DNA of 14,491 nucleotides. Origin: Thermococcus sp. (lineage in GTDB: Archaea; Methanobacteriota_B; Thermococci; Thermococcales; Thermococcaceae). The stretch lies in assembly GCA_027074805.1 (NCBI GenBank), contig JALTCK010000163.1:1-14491 (forward strand), read 5' to 3'. The notes below the pieces were generated by a model that was not told the DNA's origin, did no database searches, and worked only from the letters and a program-made list of their open reading frames with translations. This document shows positions 5,558-12,753 of the stretch, in pieces. The translations under genes were made by a program, and so were the position numbers. How positions within the stretch are numbered: the first letter of the stretch is position 1; the number at the start of each line of letters is the position of its first letter.

Positions 5558-5567
5558 CCTTAATAAA
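5558..5567 (+). promoter_or_regulatory. aIF2-gamma TATA box
   Basis: CCTTAATAAA lies about 35-44 bp before the ATG, with the GGGGTGTGAG ribosome binding site at 5589-5598. The element forms the right half of an imperfect dyad (TTATTGAGG at 5546-5554 against CCTTAATAA at 5558-5566, one mismatch). Confidence 0.5.
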
Positions 5568-5601
5568 CCGGCCGACGCTCTAAATTTAGGGGTGTGAGAA
5601 G

Positions 5602-6834
5602 ATGGCAAAGAAGAAGGAGTTTAGGCAGGCCGAGGTTAACATCGGAATGGTCGGTCACGTTGATCACGGTAAAACGACCCTCACAAAGGCTTTAACCGGG
5701 ATCTGGACTGATACTCACAGCGAAGAACTTAGAAGGGGCATCACGATAAAGATAGGCTTCGCAGATGCAGAGATAAGGAAGTGCCCCAACTGCGGCAGGT
5801 ACTCGAGCTCTCCAGTCTGCCCATACTGTGGAGCGGAGACCAAGTTCGAGAGGCGTGTTTCTTTCATAGACGCCCCCGGCCACGAGGCCCTGATGACTAC
5901 GATGCTGGCTGGAGCGTCGCTTATGGATGGCGCGGTTCTCGTCATTGCAGCAAATGAGGGCGTAATGCCACAGACCAGAGAGCACTTAATGGCCCTCCAG
6001 ATAGTCGGGAATGAAAACATCGTTATAGCCCTCAACAAGATCGAGCTGGTGAGCAGGGAAAAGGTCCTAGAGCGCTACAAAGAAATAAAGGAGTTTGTGG
6101 CTGGAACGGTTGCAGAAAACGCCCCCATAATCCCGATTTCAGCCCTACATGGCGCGAACGTTGACGTTCTCCTCGCCGCAATAGAAGACTTCATACCAAC
6201 GCCAGAGAGGGATCCAAGCAAACCGCCAAAGATGCTGATTTTGAGGAGCTTCGACGTGAACAAACCCGGAACCCCACCAGAAAAACTTGTAGGCGGCGTT
6301 ATAGGCGGTTCAATTATCGAAGGGAGGCTCAAAGTGGGAGACGAGATAGAAATAAGACCGGGCGTTCCTTACGAGGATCACGGCAGGATAAAGTACGAGC
6401 CGATAACCACGGAGATAGTCTCTCTGCAGGCCGGGGGAAGATTTGTTGATGAGGCCTACCCCGGTGGACTCGTGGGGGTTGGGACGAAGCTAGACCCGTT
6501 CCTCACGAAGGGTGACCTGATGGCCGGCAATGTTGTCGGAAGGCCCGGACGACTACCACCTGTCTGGGAAGACCTCACTCTTGAAGTTCACCTCCTCGAG
6601 CGTGTCGTAGGAACGGAGGAGGAGCTTAAGGTTGAGCCCATAAAGAGACGTGAGGTTCTCCTTCTCAACGTCGGAACTGCAAGGACAATGGGTCTCGTCA
6701 CCGGGCTCGGAAAGAACAGCGTCGAGCTCAAGCTCCAGATACCGATATGTGCGGGAGTGGGTGACAGGGTTGCCATAAGCAGGCAAGTCGGCTCAAGGTG
6801 GCGCCTCATTGGTTACGGCTTCATCAGGGAGTAA
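5602..6834 (+). CDS. eif2g: Translation initiation factor aIF2, gamma subunit
   Basis: GTP-binding subunit of the heterotrimer that brings initiator Met-tRNA to the small ribosomal subunit. The EF-Tu-like G domain has G1 GHVDHGKT (18-25), switch I RRGITIKIGFA (44-54), G3 DAPGH (90-94), G4 NKIE (145-148) and G5 SAL (180-182). An inserted zinc knuckle uses Cys61, Cys64, Cys73 and Cys76 (CPNC, CPYC), diagnostic of e/aIF2-gamma against EF-1-alpha. Two beta-barrel domains follow, covering about 208-410 and including RPGVPYEDHGRIKYEP. The 410-aa length is normal and no catalytic residue seems to be missing. The Fcf1-like gene starts 23 bp after the stop. Confidence 0.98.
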   Translation: MAKKKEFRQAEVNIGMVGHVDHGKTTLTKALTGIWTDTHSEELRRGITIKIGFADAEIRKCPNCGRYSSSPVCPYCGAETKFERRVSFIDAPGHEALMTTMLAGASLMDGAVLVIAANEGVMPQTREHLMALQIVGNENIVIALNKIELVSREKVLERYKEIKEFVAGTVAENAPIIPISALHGANVDVLLAAIEDFIPTPERDPSKPPKMLILRSFDVNKPGTPPEKLVGGVIGGSIIEGRLKVGDEIEIRPGVPYEDHGRIKYEPITTEIVSLQAGGRFVDEAYPGGLVGVGTKLDPFLTKGDLMAGNVVGRPGRLPPVWEDLTLEVHLLERVVGTEEELKVEPIKRREVLLLNVGTARTMGLVTGLGKNSVELKLQIPICAGVGDRVAISRQVGSRWRLIGYGFIRE

Positions 6835-6857
6835 CTCCCCCATTTTCGGTGGTTTTC

Positions 6858-7268
6858 ATGAGGAACGAGTGGGTCGTAATTCCGGACACTAACTTTCTCC
6901 TTGTCCCCGGACAGTTCGGTGTTGATATAATAAGCGAGCTTAACAGGATTCTCGACGTTCGTTTTAAAATACTCATTCCCAATGTCGTCCTGCAGGAGTT
7001 GGACGTTATAGAAAGGAAGGCTCGGGGAAAGGACCTAATGGCCATACGGATGGCAAAGAAACTTGCTGAGAGGTTTGATGTTGTGGAAATAGGCCGCTTT
7101 GGCGAGAGGCCGATAGACGACCAGATCCTTAACTTCGCAACCATGAACGAGCGGATAATCGTCTGCACCAACGATAGGAGTCTAAAGAAACGCCTTAGGG
7201 AGAATGGAGTTCCCGTAGTCTACCTCCGCTCGAAGAAGATCCTTGAACTTGAAGGAATGCTGGAGTAA
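6858..7268 (+). CDS. PIN-domain nuclease, Fcf1/Utp24-like
   Basis: A 136-aa single PIN domain. The first acidic motif is VIPDTNFLLVPGQFGVDI (7-24), a form close to eukaryotic Fcf1/Utp24 and its archaeal relatives. Later acidic residues occur in VVLQELDVIERKA, in PIDDQIL and in VCTNDRSLKKRL, supplying the usual metal-binding cluster. Fcf1/Utp24 cleaves pre-rRNA in eukaryotes, so a role in rRNA processing is likely here. The frame is open upstream to 6798, inside the aIF2-gamma gene; I chose ATG 6858 because it gives the usual N-terminus and GGTGG precedes it. The gene sits 23 bp after aIF2-gamma and is probably cotranscribed. A VapC-type toxin is less likely, as there is no antitoxin gene and the neighbours are translation genes. 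Confidence 0.85.
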   Translation: MRNEWVVIPDTNFLLVPGQFGVDIISELNRILDVRFKILIPNVVLQELDVIERKARGKDLMAIRMAKKLAERFDVVEIGRFGERPIDDQILNFATMNERIIVCTNDRSLKKRLRENGVPVVYLRSKKILELEGMLE

Positions 7269-7341
7269 TTTCCTAACTTAGGATTCTCCTATTCAAGTTC
7301 AAAATACTTAAAACCCCCTCACCTCTACACCATCGGGTGAG

Positions 7342-8121
7342 ATGATGTACACTGAAGAGATTCTTCTCGAGGAGATAAGAGAACTCCTGGACGATGAGGA
7401 GCTTTTCAGTCTCTACGAGCGTGCTTTCAGGGAGTACCACTACTACTTTGACACCACAAACTACATCGTTCTTAACGTCTACCAGTTCAACGACCATGGA
7501 CCTGTTCATGTACTCCTCACGACCAGACGGGCTCTAGAGCTCCTGAAGATCGTCAAAAAGTTTGACATTCAGACGACGGCCGAGAAGCTTGGCAAGCCCC
7601 TCAAGTGGAGTAAATTCATCGTCGCCTTCGGTGCACTCTTTCACGACATTGGCAACATGATACACAGGGTGAACCACTACGAGTTCAGCATCTTCCTAGC
7701 GGGACCGATAGTGGAAAGGCTCGTGAACGAGTTCGAAAGGCGCGACCCGCTCCTGCTAAAAGGCCTCACACTCAACGCCATCTATACCCACGACGAGGCC
7801 GTTCCCTGCACGACAATCGAAGGCTCCCTTGTGACAATAGCTGATGGCTGTGATATGGAAGCTGGAAGGAGCCGGCTGGTGCACAAGAAGGACCGGGTTG
7901 ACATCCACGCCGTCTCCGCTTTGGCCATAGAGCGCGTTGCAATAACGGAGGGCGACGAAGAACAACCTATAGTAATCGAAATATGGATGAAACACCCGGC
8001 AGGAATCTTCCAGGTTGACGAGATCCTGACAAAGAAGGTCAAAAGCTCGCTGCTCACCGGAAGGGTGAGGCTAAGGATACACACCGGGACAGAGGGAGAG
8101 ATCGTAGAGAAGGTTATTTAA
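7342..8121 (+). CDS. HD-domain metal-dependent phosphohydrolase
   Basis: A 259-aa soluble protein of the HD superfamily, which hydrolyses phosphate esters, often of nucleotides or RNA. Likely metal ligands are His52 or His56 (NDHGPVHVLL), His101-Asp102 (LFHDIGN), His150-Asp151 (YTHDEA) and Asp168 (TIADGCDMEAGRSR), in the family order H...HD...D. A beta-rich C-terminal part (about 195-259) may regulate it or form dimers. ATG 7342 is followed at once by ATG 7345, with GGGTGAG just upstream, so either may be used. A TATA-like ACTTAAAA at 7306-7313 puts transcription only a few bases before the start. The substrate cannot be read from sequence; position beside the PIN protein hints at nucleotide or RNA metabolism. 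Confidence 0.85.
   Translation: MMYTEEILLEEIRELLDDEELFSLYERAFREYHYYFDTTNYIVLNVYQFNDHGPVHVLLTTRRALELLKIVKKFDIQTTAEKLGKPLKWSKFIVAFGALFHDIGNMIHRVNHYEFSIFLAGPIVERLVNEFERRDPLLLKGLTLNAIYTHDEAVPCTTIEGSLVTIADGCDMEAGRSRLVHKKDRVDIHAVSALAIERVAITEGDEEQPIVIEIWMKHPAGIFQVDEILTKKVKSSLLTGRVRLRIHTGTEGEIVEKVI
8114..8121 (+). promoter_or_regulatory. TATA box overlapping the HD gene's stop codon
   Basis: TTATTTAA encodes the last residues and TAA stop of the HD gene. It lies 22-29 bp before ATG 8143, exactly where the TATA box of a leaderless gene should be. Confidence 0.5.
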
Positions 8122-8142
8122 GTTTCTACCCTTTCTTTATCT

Positions 8143-8799
8143 ATGCTGGGTGAAGCCTACCAGGACCTCAAGTACCTCCTCAACAGGGGTTATAGAAAGA
8201 GTTACGCCCTAGAATTCATCGCCAACCACTACCGCCTGACTCTCGGAGAGAGGCATCTCCTAGCCAGGTGTGTCTTTCCGGACTCTTGGATCAAAGATGT
8301 AAAGGAGAAACTCCTTCAACCAGAGGATCTGAAAGGTCTAACTCTCGCCATTGACGGCTTCAACGTCCTCATAACTATTGAGTCCCTCCTAGAAGGGAAG
8401 GCGATACTCTGCGAAGACGGTCTCGTCAGGGACCTAAAGCATCAGGGAAGGTACAGGCTCAACGAAAGAACATCTCACGTGCTCAAAAAGGTTGTAAGCC
8501 TCCTGAGGGGACTTGATATTGGGGAGGCAGTATTCTTCTACGGTAAGAACGTCCAAAAGAGTGGGATTGTTAAAGCCCTCACAGAGCGAGCTCTAGAGGA
8601 GAAAGACCTTCCTGGCAGGGTCCACCTTGTGAAAAGCCCGGATTTTGAGCTTAAGCGCTTTGAGTTCGTGGCCACCGCAGACGCTGGGATAGTTGTCAGT
8701 GCCAGGGGTGTTTTTGACATCCCAGCCGAACTGGGGAGGAGGATGGGATTAAGACCCACTGAATTGTTTAACCTGTTCTCAAGACAATTTGTTCCTTGA
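8143..8799 (+). CDS. DUF434-type protein with possible PIN/NYN-like C-terminal domain
   Basis: A 218-aa protein. Residues 1-60 are helical and match the archaeal DUF434 pattern as I remember it (YLLNRGYRKSYALEFIANHY, then RHLLARCVF). Residues about 65-218 begin with LAIDGFNVLITIESLLEG and contain EDGLVRDLKHQGRYR and SPDFELKRFEFVATADAGIVV; this fits the companion domain often found with DUF434 (DUF5616). The IDGFNVL strand and later acidic residues recall PIN or NYN nucleases, so RNA cleavage is conceivable but unproven. The gene begins 22 bp after the HD gene and appears leaderless. The stop is followed by 131 bp of promoter for the lipoprotein operon. Confidence 0.8.
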   Translation: MLGEAYQDLKYLLNRGYRKSYALEFIANHYRLTLGERHLLARCVFPDSWIKDVKEKLLQPEDLKGLTLAIDGFNVLITIESLLEGKAILCEDGLVRDLKHQGRYRLNERTSHVLKKVVSLLRGLDIGEAVFFYGKNVQKSGIVKALTERALEEKDLPGRVHLVKSPDFELKRFEFVATADAGIVVSARGVFDIPAELGRRMGLRPTELFNLFSRQFVP

Positions 8800-8855
8800 C
8801 TAACCTTTTAGATTTCCCTCGAATTGTTACAAATATCCTTGAAGTTTTGGAAAGT

Positions 8856-8864
8856 CTTAATAAC
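8856..8864 (+). promoter_or_regulatory. Promoter of the lipoprotein operon
   Basis: CTTAATAAC is the best TATA-like element in the 8800-8930 gap and predicts a start near 8886. The leader would then hold a small hairpin, CCCGC (8895-8899) with GCGGG (8912-8916), just before the GGAGGG ribosome binding site (8918-8924). The octamer GAATTGTT occurs at 8761 and 8821, with no clear role. Confidence 0.45.
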
Positions 8865-8930
8865 AAAAAAGTTCAAACACTTCTATGGATTACGCCCGCT
8901 TTTCTTCTTTGGCGGGATGGAGGGATGAAA

Positions 8931-10094
8931 ATGAAAAAGATGTTGGGATTGCTACTGATACTGGTGGTAGTTGGAATGGTGCTATCGAGTGGATGTATGG
9001 GTGGCGGTGGTTCAGGCACATCGACGTCCTCAAGCTCTACTGCTTCATCATCTTCCGGAATAGAGACGTCCACGACTTCAACGTCCCTGACAGAAACCAC
9101 TACTTCCCATAGCCAAACCACGTCAAGTACTGAAACTCATACAACCTCGAGCACGACGAGCACTTCCACAGAAACCACAGAGAGCACCACAACCACCACC
9201 ACGACTACTGTAACAGAGGAGGCCTACTGGGAGCACCCGTGGGAATACGCCCCGGTTAAGCTCAACGGGCACGAGTACAGAGTAACCGGGTACACCGTGA
9301 TGTATAAGGTTAGACCAGACAAAGGGGAACCCCTCTATGAATATCGGATCCAGAAGAGCGTCGAGAAGACTAAGATCCACGTTTATGGGATGGGAATGAC
9401 CGGAAACACTGTTGATCTCGGAGAGAAGGAAGTTTACCAGTACACGACAGTTATCACCCCAATTAAGGGCGAGAACTTAAACGATAAGCTGACGATGAAG
9501 CTGTGGTTCACTTCAGAGTCAAATGATGTCTTCATTTACCCATGGAACCTGGGGTGGATGGCCTTCATAAGCCCCTACGGTGGTGGTAATACCAGTTTCG
9601 TCGGCCTGGAGATGGAGTATGAGGGGAAGACGTTTAAGATAATCAGCCCAGCAGCCTACCAACAGGGACTTCTCCCAACCATGGAGGGCAACAGCGACTG
9701 GATGAACGAAATCAATGAAGACCTCAAGAACCTCTACATGGGTTGGTTTGCAGTAATGAGTCTCGGCCTCTGGAGTGCCTGGCAGGACGTAAACCTTCTA
9801 GAGCCCCATAGTGGAACCTGGAGTGACGGTGTCCACAGCTGGGCCTGGAGCACAAAGCCCGATGGTAGTGTGACCTTCTCAGGAGTAACCTTCAAGCTGG
9901 TGGACGGGCAGTGGAAGTATCAGGGTAGCGACGAAGAGATTAGCCTTAACGGGGACGCTAAGTTCTCACCCTACCTCTTCCTACCCGTTGAAGTCAACGG
10001 CTACTTCACCTACAGAGACTCCGAGACCGGAAAGATGGTGACGGTCTACGGCTATTTCAAGATCGAGGAGTTGAAACTTGAGAAGGTGAGTTGA
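8931..10094 (+). CDS. Secreted lipoprotein with Ser/Thr-rich linker, function unknown
   Basis: A 387-aa exported protein. A basic N-terminus (MKKM), a hydrophobic core and the lipobox LSSGC put the lipidated Cys at residue 22, so the protein should be anchored on the outer face of the membrane. Residues about 28-97 are nearly all Ser and Thr, a flexible and probably glycosylated stalk common in Thermococcales surface proteins. The rest (about 98-387) is a beta-rich domain high in Trp and Tyr with no motif I recognise. It shares its layout with the third gene of the operon: a YRV strand, a YEYR segment, and a closing LPVEVNGYF...LKLEKVS. I chose ATG 8931 because GGAGGG is well spaced from it; ATG 8925 is possible, and the open frame back to 8796 is not a credible N-terminus. 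Confidence 0.8.
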   Translation: MKKMLGLLLILVVVGMVLSSGCMGGGGSGTSTSSSSTASSSSGIETSTTSTSLTETTTSHSQTTSSTETHTTSSTTSTSTETTESTTTTTTTTVTEEAYWEHPWEYAPVKLNGHEYRVTGYTVMYKVRPDKGEPLYEYRIQKSVEKTKIHVYGMGMTGNTVDLGEKEVYQYTTVITPIKGENLNDKLTMKLWFTSESNDVFIYPWNLGWMAFISPYGGGNTSFVGLEMEYEGKTFKIISPAAYQQGLLPTMEGNSDWMNEINEDLKNLYMGWFAVMSLGLWSAWQDVNLLEPHSGTWSDGVHSWAWSTKPDGSVTFSGVTFKLVDGQWKYQGSDEEISLNGDAKFSPYLFLPVEVNGYFTYRDSETGKMVTVYGYFKIEELKLEKVS

Positions 10095-10095
10095 T

Positions 10096-11184
10096 GTGAA
10101 AGGAGGAATTTTAATCCTCCTTTTATCCCTTGTACTTTTTTCTGCGGCATGTACTGGTAAAGGAACCCCAACCACGAGTCCAAGTACGGCCATCCAAGCG
10201 AGCACTCCCCAGAGTTCGGCAACATGGGAGATGGAATTAGTGTGGAACCGTTCAACGAGAGGTGTGCCGTTCATGGATATGAGTCCCAATGGGAGCCTCT
10301 CGGCGGTGGTGGATTTTGAGGGAGCAAAGCTCTACCTGATAAGGCCAGACGGTGAAAGCACGACCTTCAATGTTCAGGGAAAGGATTCAGTTAAACCCGT
10401 GATCACTGGAATCGCCCTCAAGGGGAGCATTGCCTATGTCCTTGGAACTTACGAGAACTTTGCTGGAGTTAGAAAGTACTCCTGGAGCGGTTTCGTCGGG
10501 GAGGATAGACACGGCTGGGCCGGGAGTGTTGCAGACAACATCCTCCGCTCGCCAAGCGGAAACCACCTCTGCTATCTTATAACTCCCAACGCTGGAACCC
10601 AGGAGCTGTACTGCGACGGAAAAAAGCTGACTCTTAACTCCGATGAATACGAGATACACTCGGTTTCGGACCTGGGGGTGGTAGTGATCGGCATGGGGAA
10701 TGAGTCATTGGTTTTGAATGATGGTAGTAGAGCATTTGACCTCGGAAGCGGGAGTGTGATAGCCTACGAAGACAAACTCCTAGCGAGCGAGGACGGAAAG
10801 CTGAGGGTTTATTCTCTCAAGGGTGAAGTCCTGGCCGAGAGAGAGGGCCATACTTTTAAGATGACCACACTGATGCGCTGGACCCTTATCCCAACCGGAA
10901 AGTACATCTTCAGGTATGAGCCACTCGAAGATACCTCTGTCCTAACGTGGAATCTCACAGAGCTCAAAAACCTCCCTGGATTCCCCTACTTCGCCAACGA
11001 AAACTTTGTAGTGATGGGGGAGGATAAAACCCTACACTGTTATTCTCTAGAGGACTTCCACGAGGTCTTTAGCGTTGAAGTGCCAGACGATATAGGCTAC
11101 GTCCGGCTGAGCGATGACGGCAAGATCCTCCTGGTCTCAGGAGAAACGGGAAGTTTCTGGCTCTACAGGGCCAGAGATTCGTAA
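10096..11184 (+). CDS. Secreted beta-propeller-like lipoprotein
   Basis: A 362-aa exported protein that starts at GTG 10096, one base after the previous stop, with GGTGAG (10085-10090) inside the upstream gene as ribosome binding site; this suggests translational coupling. The signal peptide ends in a lipobox (FSAAC, Cys19), then a short Ser/Thr/Pro linker (about 20-43). The body has repeated blade-like units of the form strand, SPNG or SDDG turn, strand: MDMSPNGSLSAVVDFEGAKLYL near 60-81, ILRSPSGNHLCYLI near 149-162 and VRLSDDGKILLVSGETGSFWLY near the C-terminus. That fits a WD40/TolB/YWTD-type propeller. Cys159 and Cys173 could form a disulfide. It probably binds a protein or glycan; no catalytic residues are evident. 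Confidence 0.75.
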   Translation: MKGGILILLLSLVLFSAACTGKGTPTTSPSTAIQASTPQSSATWEMELVWNRSTRGVPFMDMSPNGSLSAVVDFEGAKLYLIRPDGESTTFNVQGKDSVKPVITGIALKGSIAYVLGTYENFAGVRKYSWSGFVGEDRHGWAGSVADNILRSPSGNHLCYLITPNAGTQELYCDGKKLTLNSDEYEIHSVSDLGVVVIGMGNESLVLNDGSRAFDLGSGSVIAYEDKLLASEDGKLRVYSLKGEVLAEREGHTFKMTTLMRWTLIPTGKYIFRYEPLEDTSVLTWNLTELKNLPGFPYFANENFVVMGEDKTLHCYSLEDFHEVFSVEVPDDIGYVRLSDDGKILLVSGETGSFWLYRARDS

Positions 11185-11197
11185 AGGTGGTGGCAAT

Positions 11198-12067
11198 ATG
11201 GAAAAGACTGGCGTAGCACTGTTATTATCTATGTTGGTTATAACCGCGTTTATTGCAGGATGCATCGGTGGTGAAAGCGGCACGCACTCTCCCAACACAT
11301 CCTCGGGAATAGCAGGCACCGTTCAAACTTCAAGTTCACCGGATGGCTCGGATAACTGGAAGCTCTCGTGGGACGCGTCGAGACCATTGAGAATAGACGG
11401 CGGTAGTTACAGGGTCGTTGAGGTGACTTACAACATCACCGCAAAGGAGGGAGGGCAAATTTACAGGTACACTATGATACGGGGCTATAAGAAAACTACT
11501 TTCAAAGGAAAAGCAGCATACGAGGCCTACGTCATAGTTCGCTTCCATGATGGAACAACATACAACTACACCGCCTACGTCACGAGGGAGAAGATCACAG
11601 AACTTACCGGCTACATTCTGTGGATGCCCACGGTGTTCCAGTTCATTGAAGCCCCTGGATACGAGAAGCTCATGGTGACCGGACCAGGATGCACCTATGT
11701 CGTTGAAGATGACACGTGGCAGGGAGACCCCTCCTGCGGTATGATGCTTCACGAGAGCTTCTTTGACAACATGTGGGACCTGAACACTGGTTTTGCTGGA
11801 GGAATATACGCTGACGTCGTTGATGCGACCTCTCTTAAAGATGGCCCCGGTTATTCCGTCAAAAAGGACGGGAGCAGGGAGTTGGGAGGCATGAGATTCC
11901 ATCTATACAACGTGAGCTGGAGCGGGAGTGTAAGGGGCATGTTTCCTGCAGAAGGATACACCGTGATTACCCCGGAGCTACCATTCCCGGTGGAACTCAA
12001 CGCTTCCGTTAGAGATGCACACGTTCACGTTATTCTAACCAACTTGAAACTCGAACACACCTCCTGA
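11198..12067 (+). CDS. Secreted lipoprotein, probable paralogue of first operon gene
   Basis: A 289-aa exported protein. The signal peptide ends with FIAGC (Cys22), followed by a short Gly/Ser/Thr linker to about residue 52, much shorter than the stalk of the first lipoprotein. The domain starts NWKLSWDAS and has G..YRV (69-73), a YRYT strand near 89-92, KKTTF near 98-102 and a closing FPVELNASVRD...LKLEHTS, an order shared with the first gene. Cys165 and Cys180 (GPGC and PSCG) may form a disulfide absent from that paralogue. GGTGGTGG upstream supports ATG 11198; the frame is open back to 11114 inside the propeller gene. The 13-bp spacing to the previous gene indicates an operon. Function unknown. 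Confidence 0.8.
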   Translation: MEKTGVALLLSMLVITAFIAGCIGGESGTHSPNTSSGIAGTVQTSSSPDGSDNWKLSWDASRPLRIDGGSYRVVEVTYNITAKEGGQIYRYTMIRGYKKTTFKGKAAYEAYVIVRFHDGTTYNYTAYVTREKITELTGYILWMPTVFQFIEAPGYEKLMVTGPGCTYVVEDDTWQGDPSCGMMLHESFFDNMWDLNTGFAGGIYADVVDATSLKDGPGYSVKKDGSRELGGMRFHLYNVSWSGSVRGMFPAEGYTVITPELPFPVELNASVRDAHVHVILTNLKLEHTS

Positions 12068-12072
12068 GGAAA

Positions 12073-12080
12073 GTTTAAAT
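12073..12080 (+). promoter_or_regulatory. TATA box of the DUF432-MscS operon
   Basis: GTTTAAAT begins six bases after the lipoprotein stop and ends 22 bp before ATG 12103. With no ribosome binding site in between, the message is predicted to be leaderless. Confidence 0.6.
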
Positions 12081-12102
12081 CTTCTTTTTCCCATCTCCAA
12101 GC

Positions 12103-12753
12103 ATGTTCGGAGAGTACGAGCTGAGGACCCAGTTCATCAAGCTCAACGATGTGAAAATTCACCTTGTCGAGGAGAAGGACGGCCTCTTCCGATACAGAAG
12201 GGAAGACGTCACTGTGGTCTTCAAGAAGGAGAGCGGTAGGCTCTCGATAGTCCCAGCTCCAGCGGAGGGCTACGGAGTTGGGATTCTCTACATCGATCTC
12301 GACGGAAGGGTTCTCCTGCCACCTGGTGAGGAGATGGAGTTCTACCTCTCTGCTCCAGTCGAGGCCATTGTAACCGTTGGCACAGCCATTGTAGACAGGT
12401 TTAACCTCTCCCGCGAGAAATATGCTCTCTATGGCACCCCTGAGGTTGGTGCCATTGCGAGGTACTGGCGGTCTGAAATCTATAAGAGAAAGCCAGACTC
12501 CACTGGAGTTCTTAAGGTCAGAACTGTGAACAAAACGAATGAGTGGGCGGAGTTGGACCACCTCGTGGTTTACATAAAAGACAGCGTCATGTTCTACTCC
12601 CCCGAAAAGGCCTACTATCCCTTGATAATAGTGGAGTTCAGGGAGTCCCTTAAGGGAATAGCCGAGATAAACAACACGGGAGAGCCCCCGATAGATGGTG
12701 TGAAGCCCACAAAGGAAGAGCTCCCGCTTCCGAACTTCGTAATGAGGTGGTGA
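12103..12753 (+). CDS. DUF432-like conserved archaeal protein
   Basis: A 216-aa soluble protein without signal peptide or membrane segment. Visible features are an N-terminal beta-rich half with IVPAPAEGYGVGILYIDLDG and LLPPGEEMEFYLSAPVEAIVTVG, a middle segment EKYALYGTPEVGAIARYW, and a C-terminal strand-rich part ending LPLPNFVMRW. This agrees with archaeal DUF432 proteins as I recall them; the function is unknown. The start is supported by a TATA box about 26 bp upstream. The TGA stop overlaps the ATG of the channel gene (TGATG), so the two are translationally coupled and probably made in a fixed ratio; a role in gating or assembly of the channel is an inference from that pairing. Confidence 0.8.
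   Translation: MFGEYELRTQFIKLNDVKIHLVEEKDGLFRYRREDVTVVFKKESGRLSIVPAPAEGYGVGILYIDLDGRVLLPPGEEMEFYLSAPVEAIVTVGTAIVDRFNLSREKYALYGTPEVGAIARYWRSEIYKRKPDSTGVLKVRTVNKTNEWAELDHLVVYIKDSVMFYSPEKAYYPLIIVEFRESLKGIAEINNTGEPPIDGVKPTKEELPLPNFVMRW

Noticed and set aside
7271..7283. TCCTAA-C-TTAGGA palindrome after the Fcf1-like gene
   Set aside because: The 1-base centre cannot form an RNA hairpin loop with all six pairs, and it lies between two genes without other signals; probably chance or a weak termination element.
8885..9112. Open frame overlapping the start of the first lipoprotein
   Set aside because: It is in another frame of a region with a clear signal peptide and lipobox, and shows no motif or ribosome binding site of its own.
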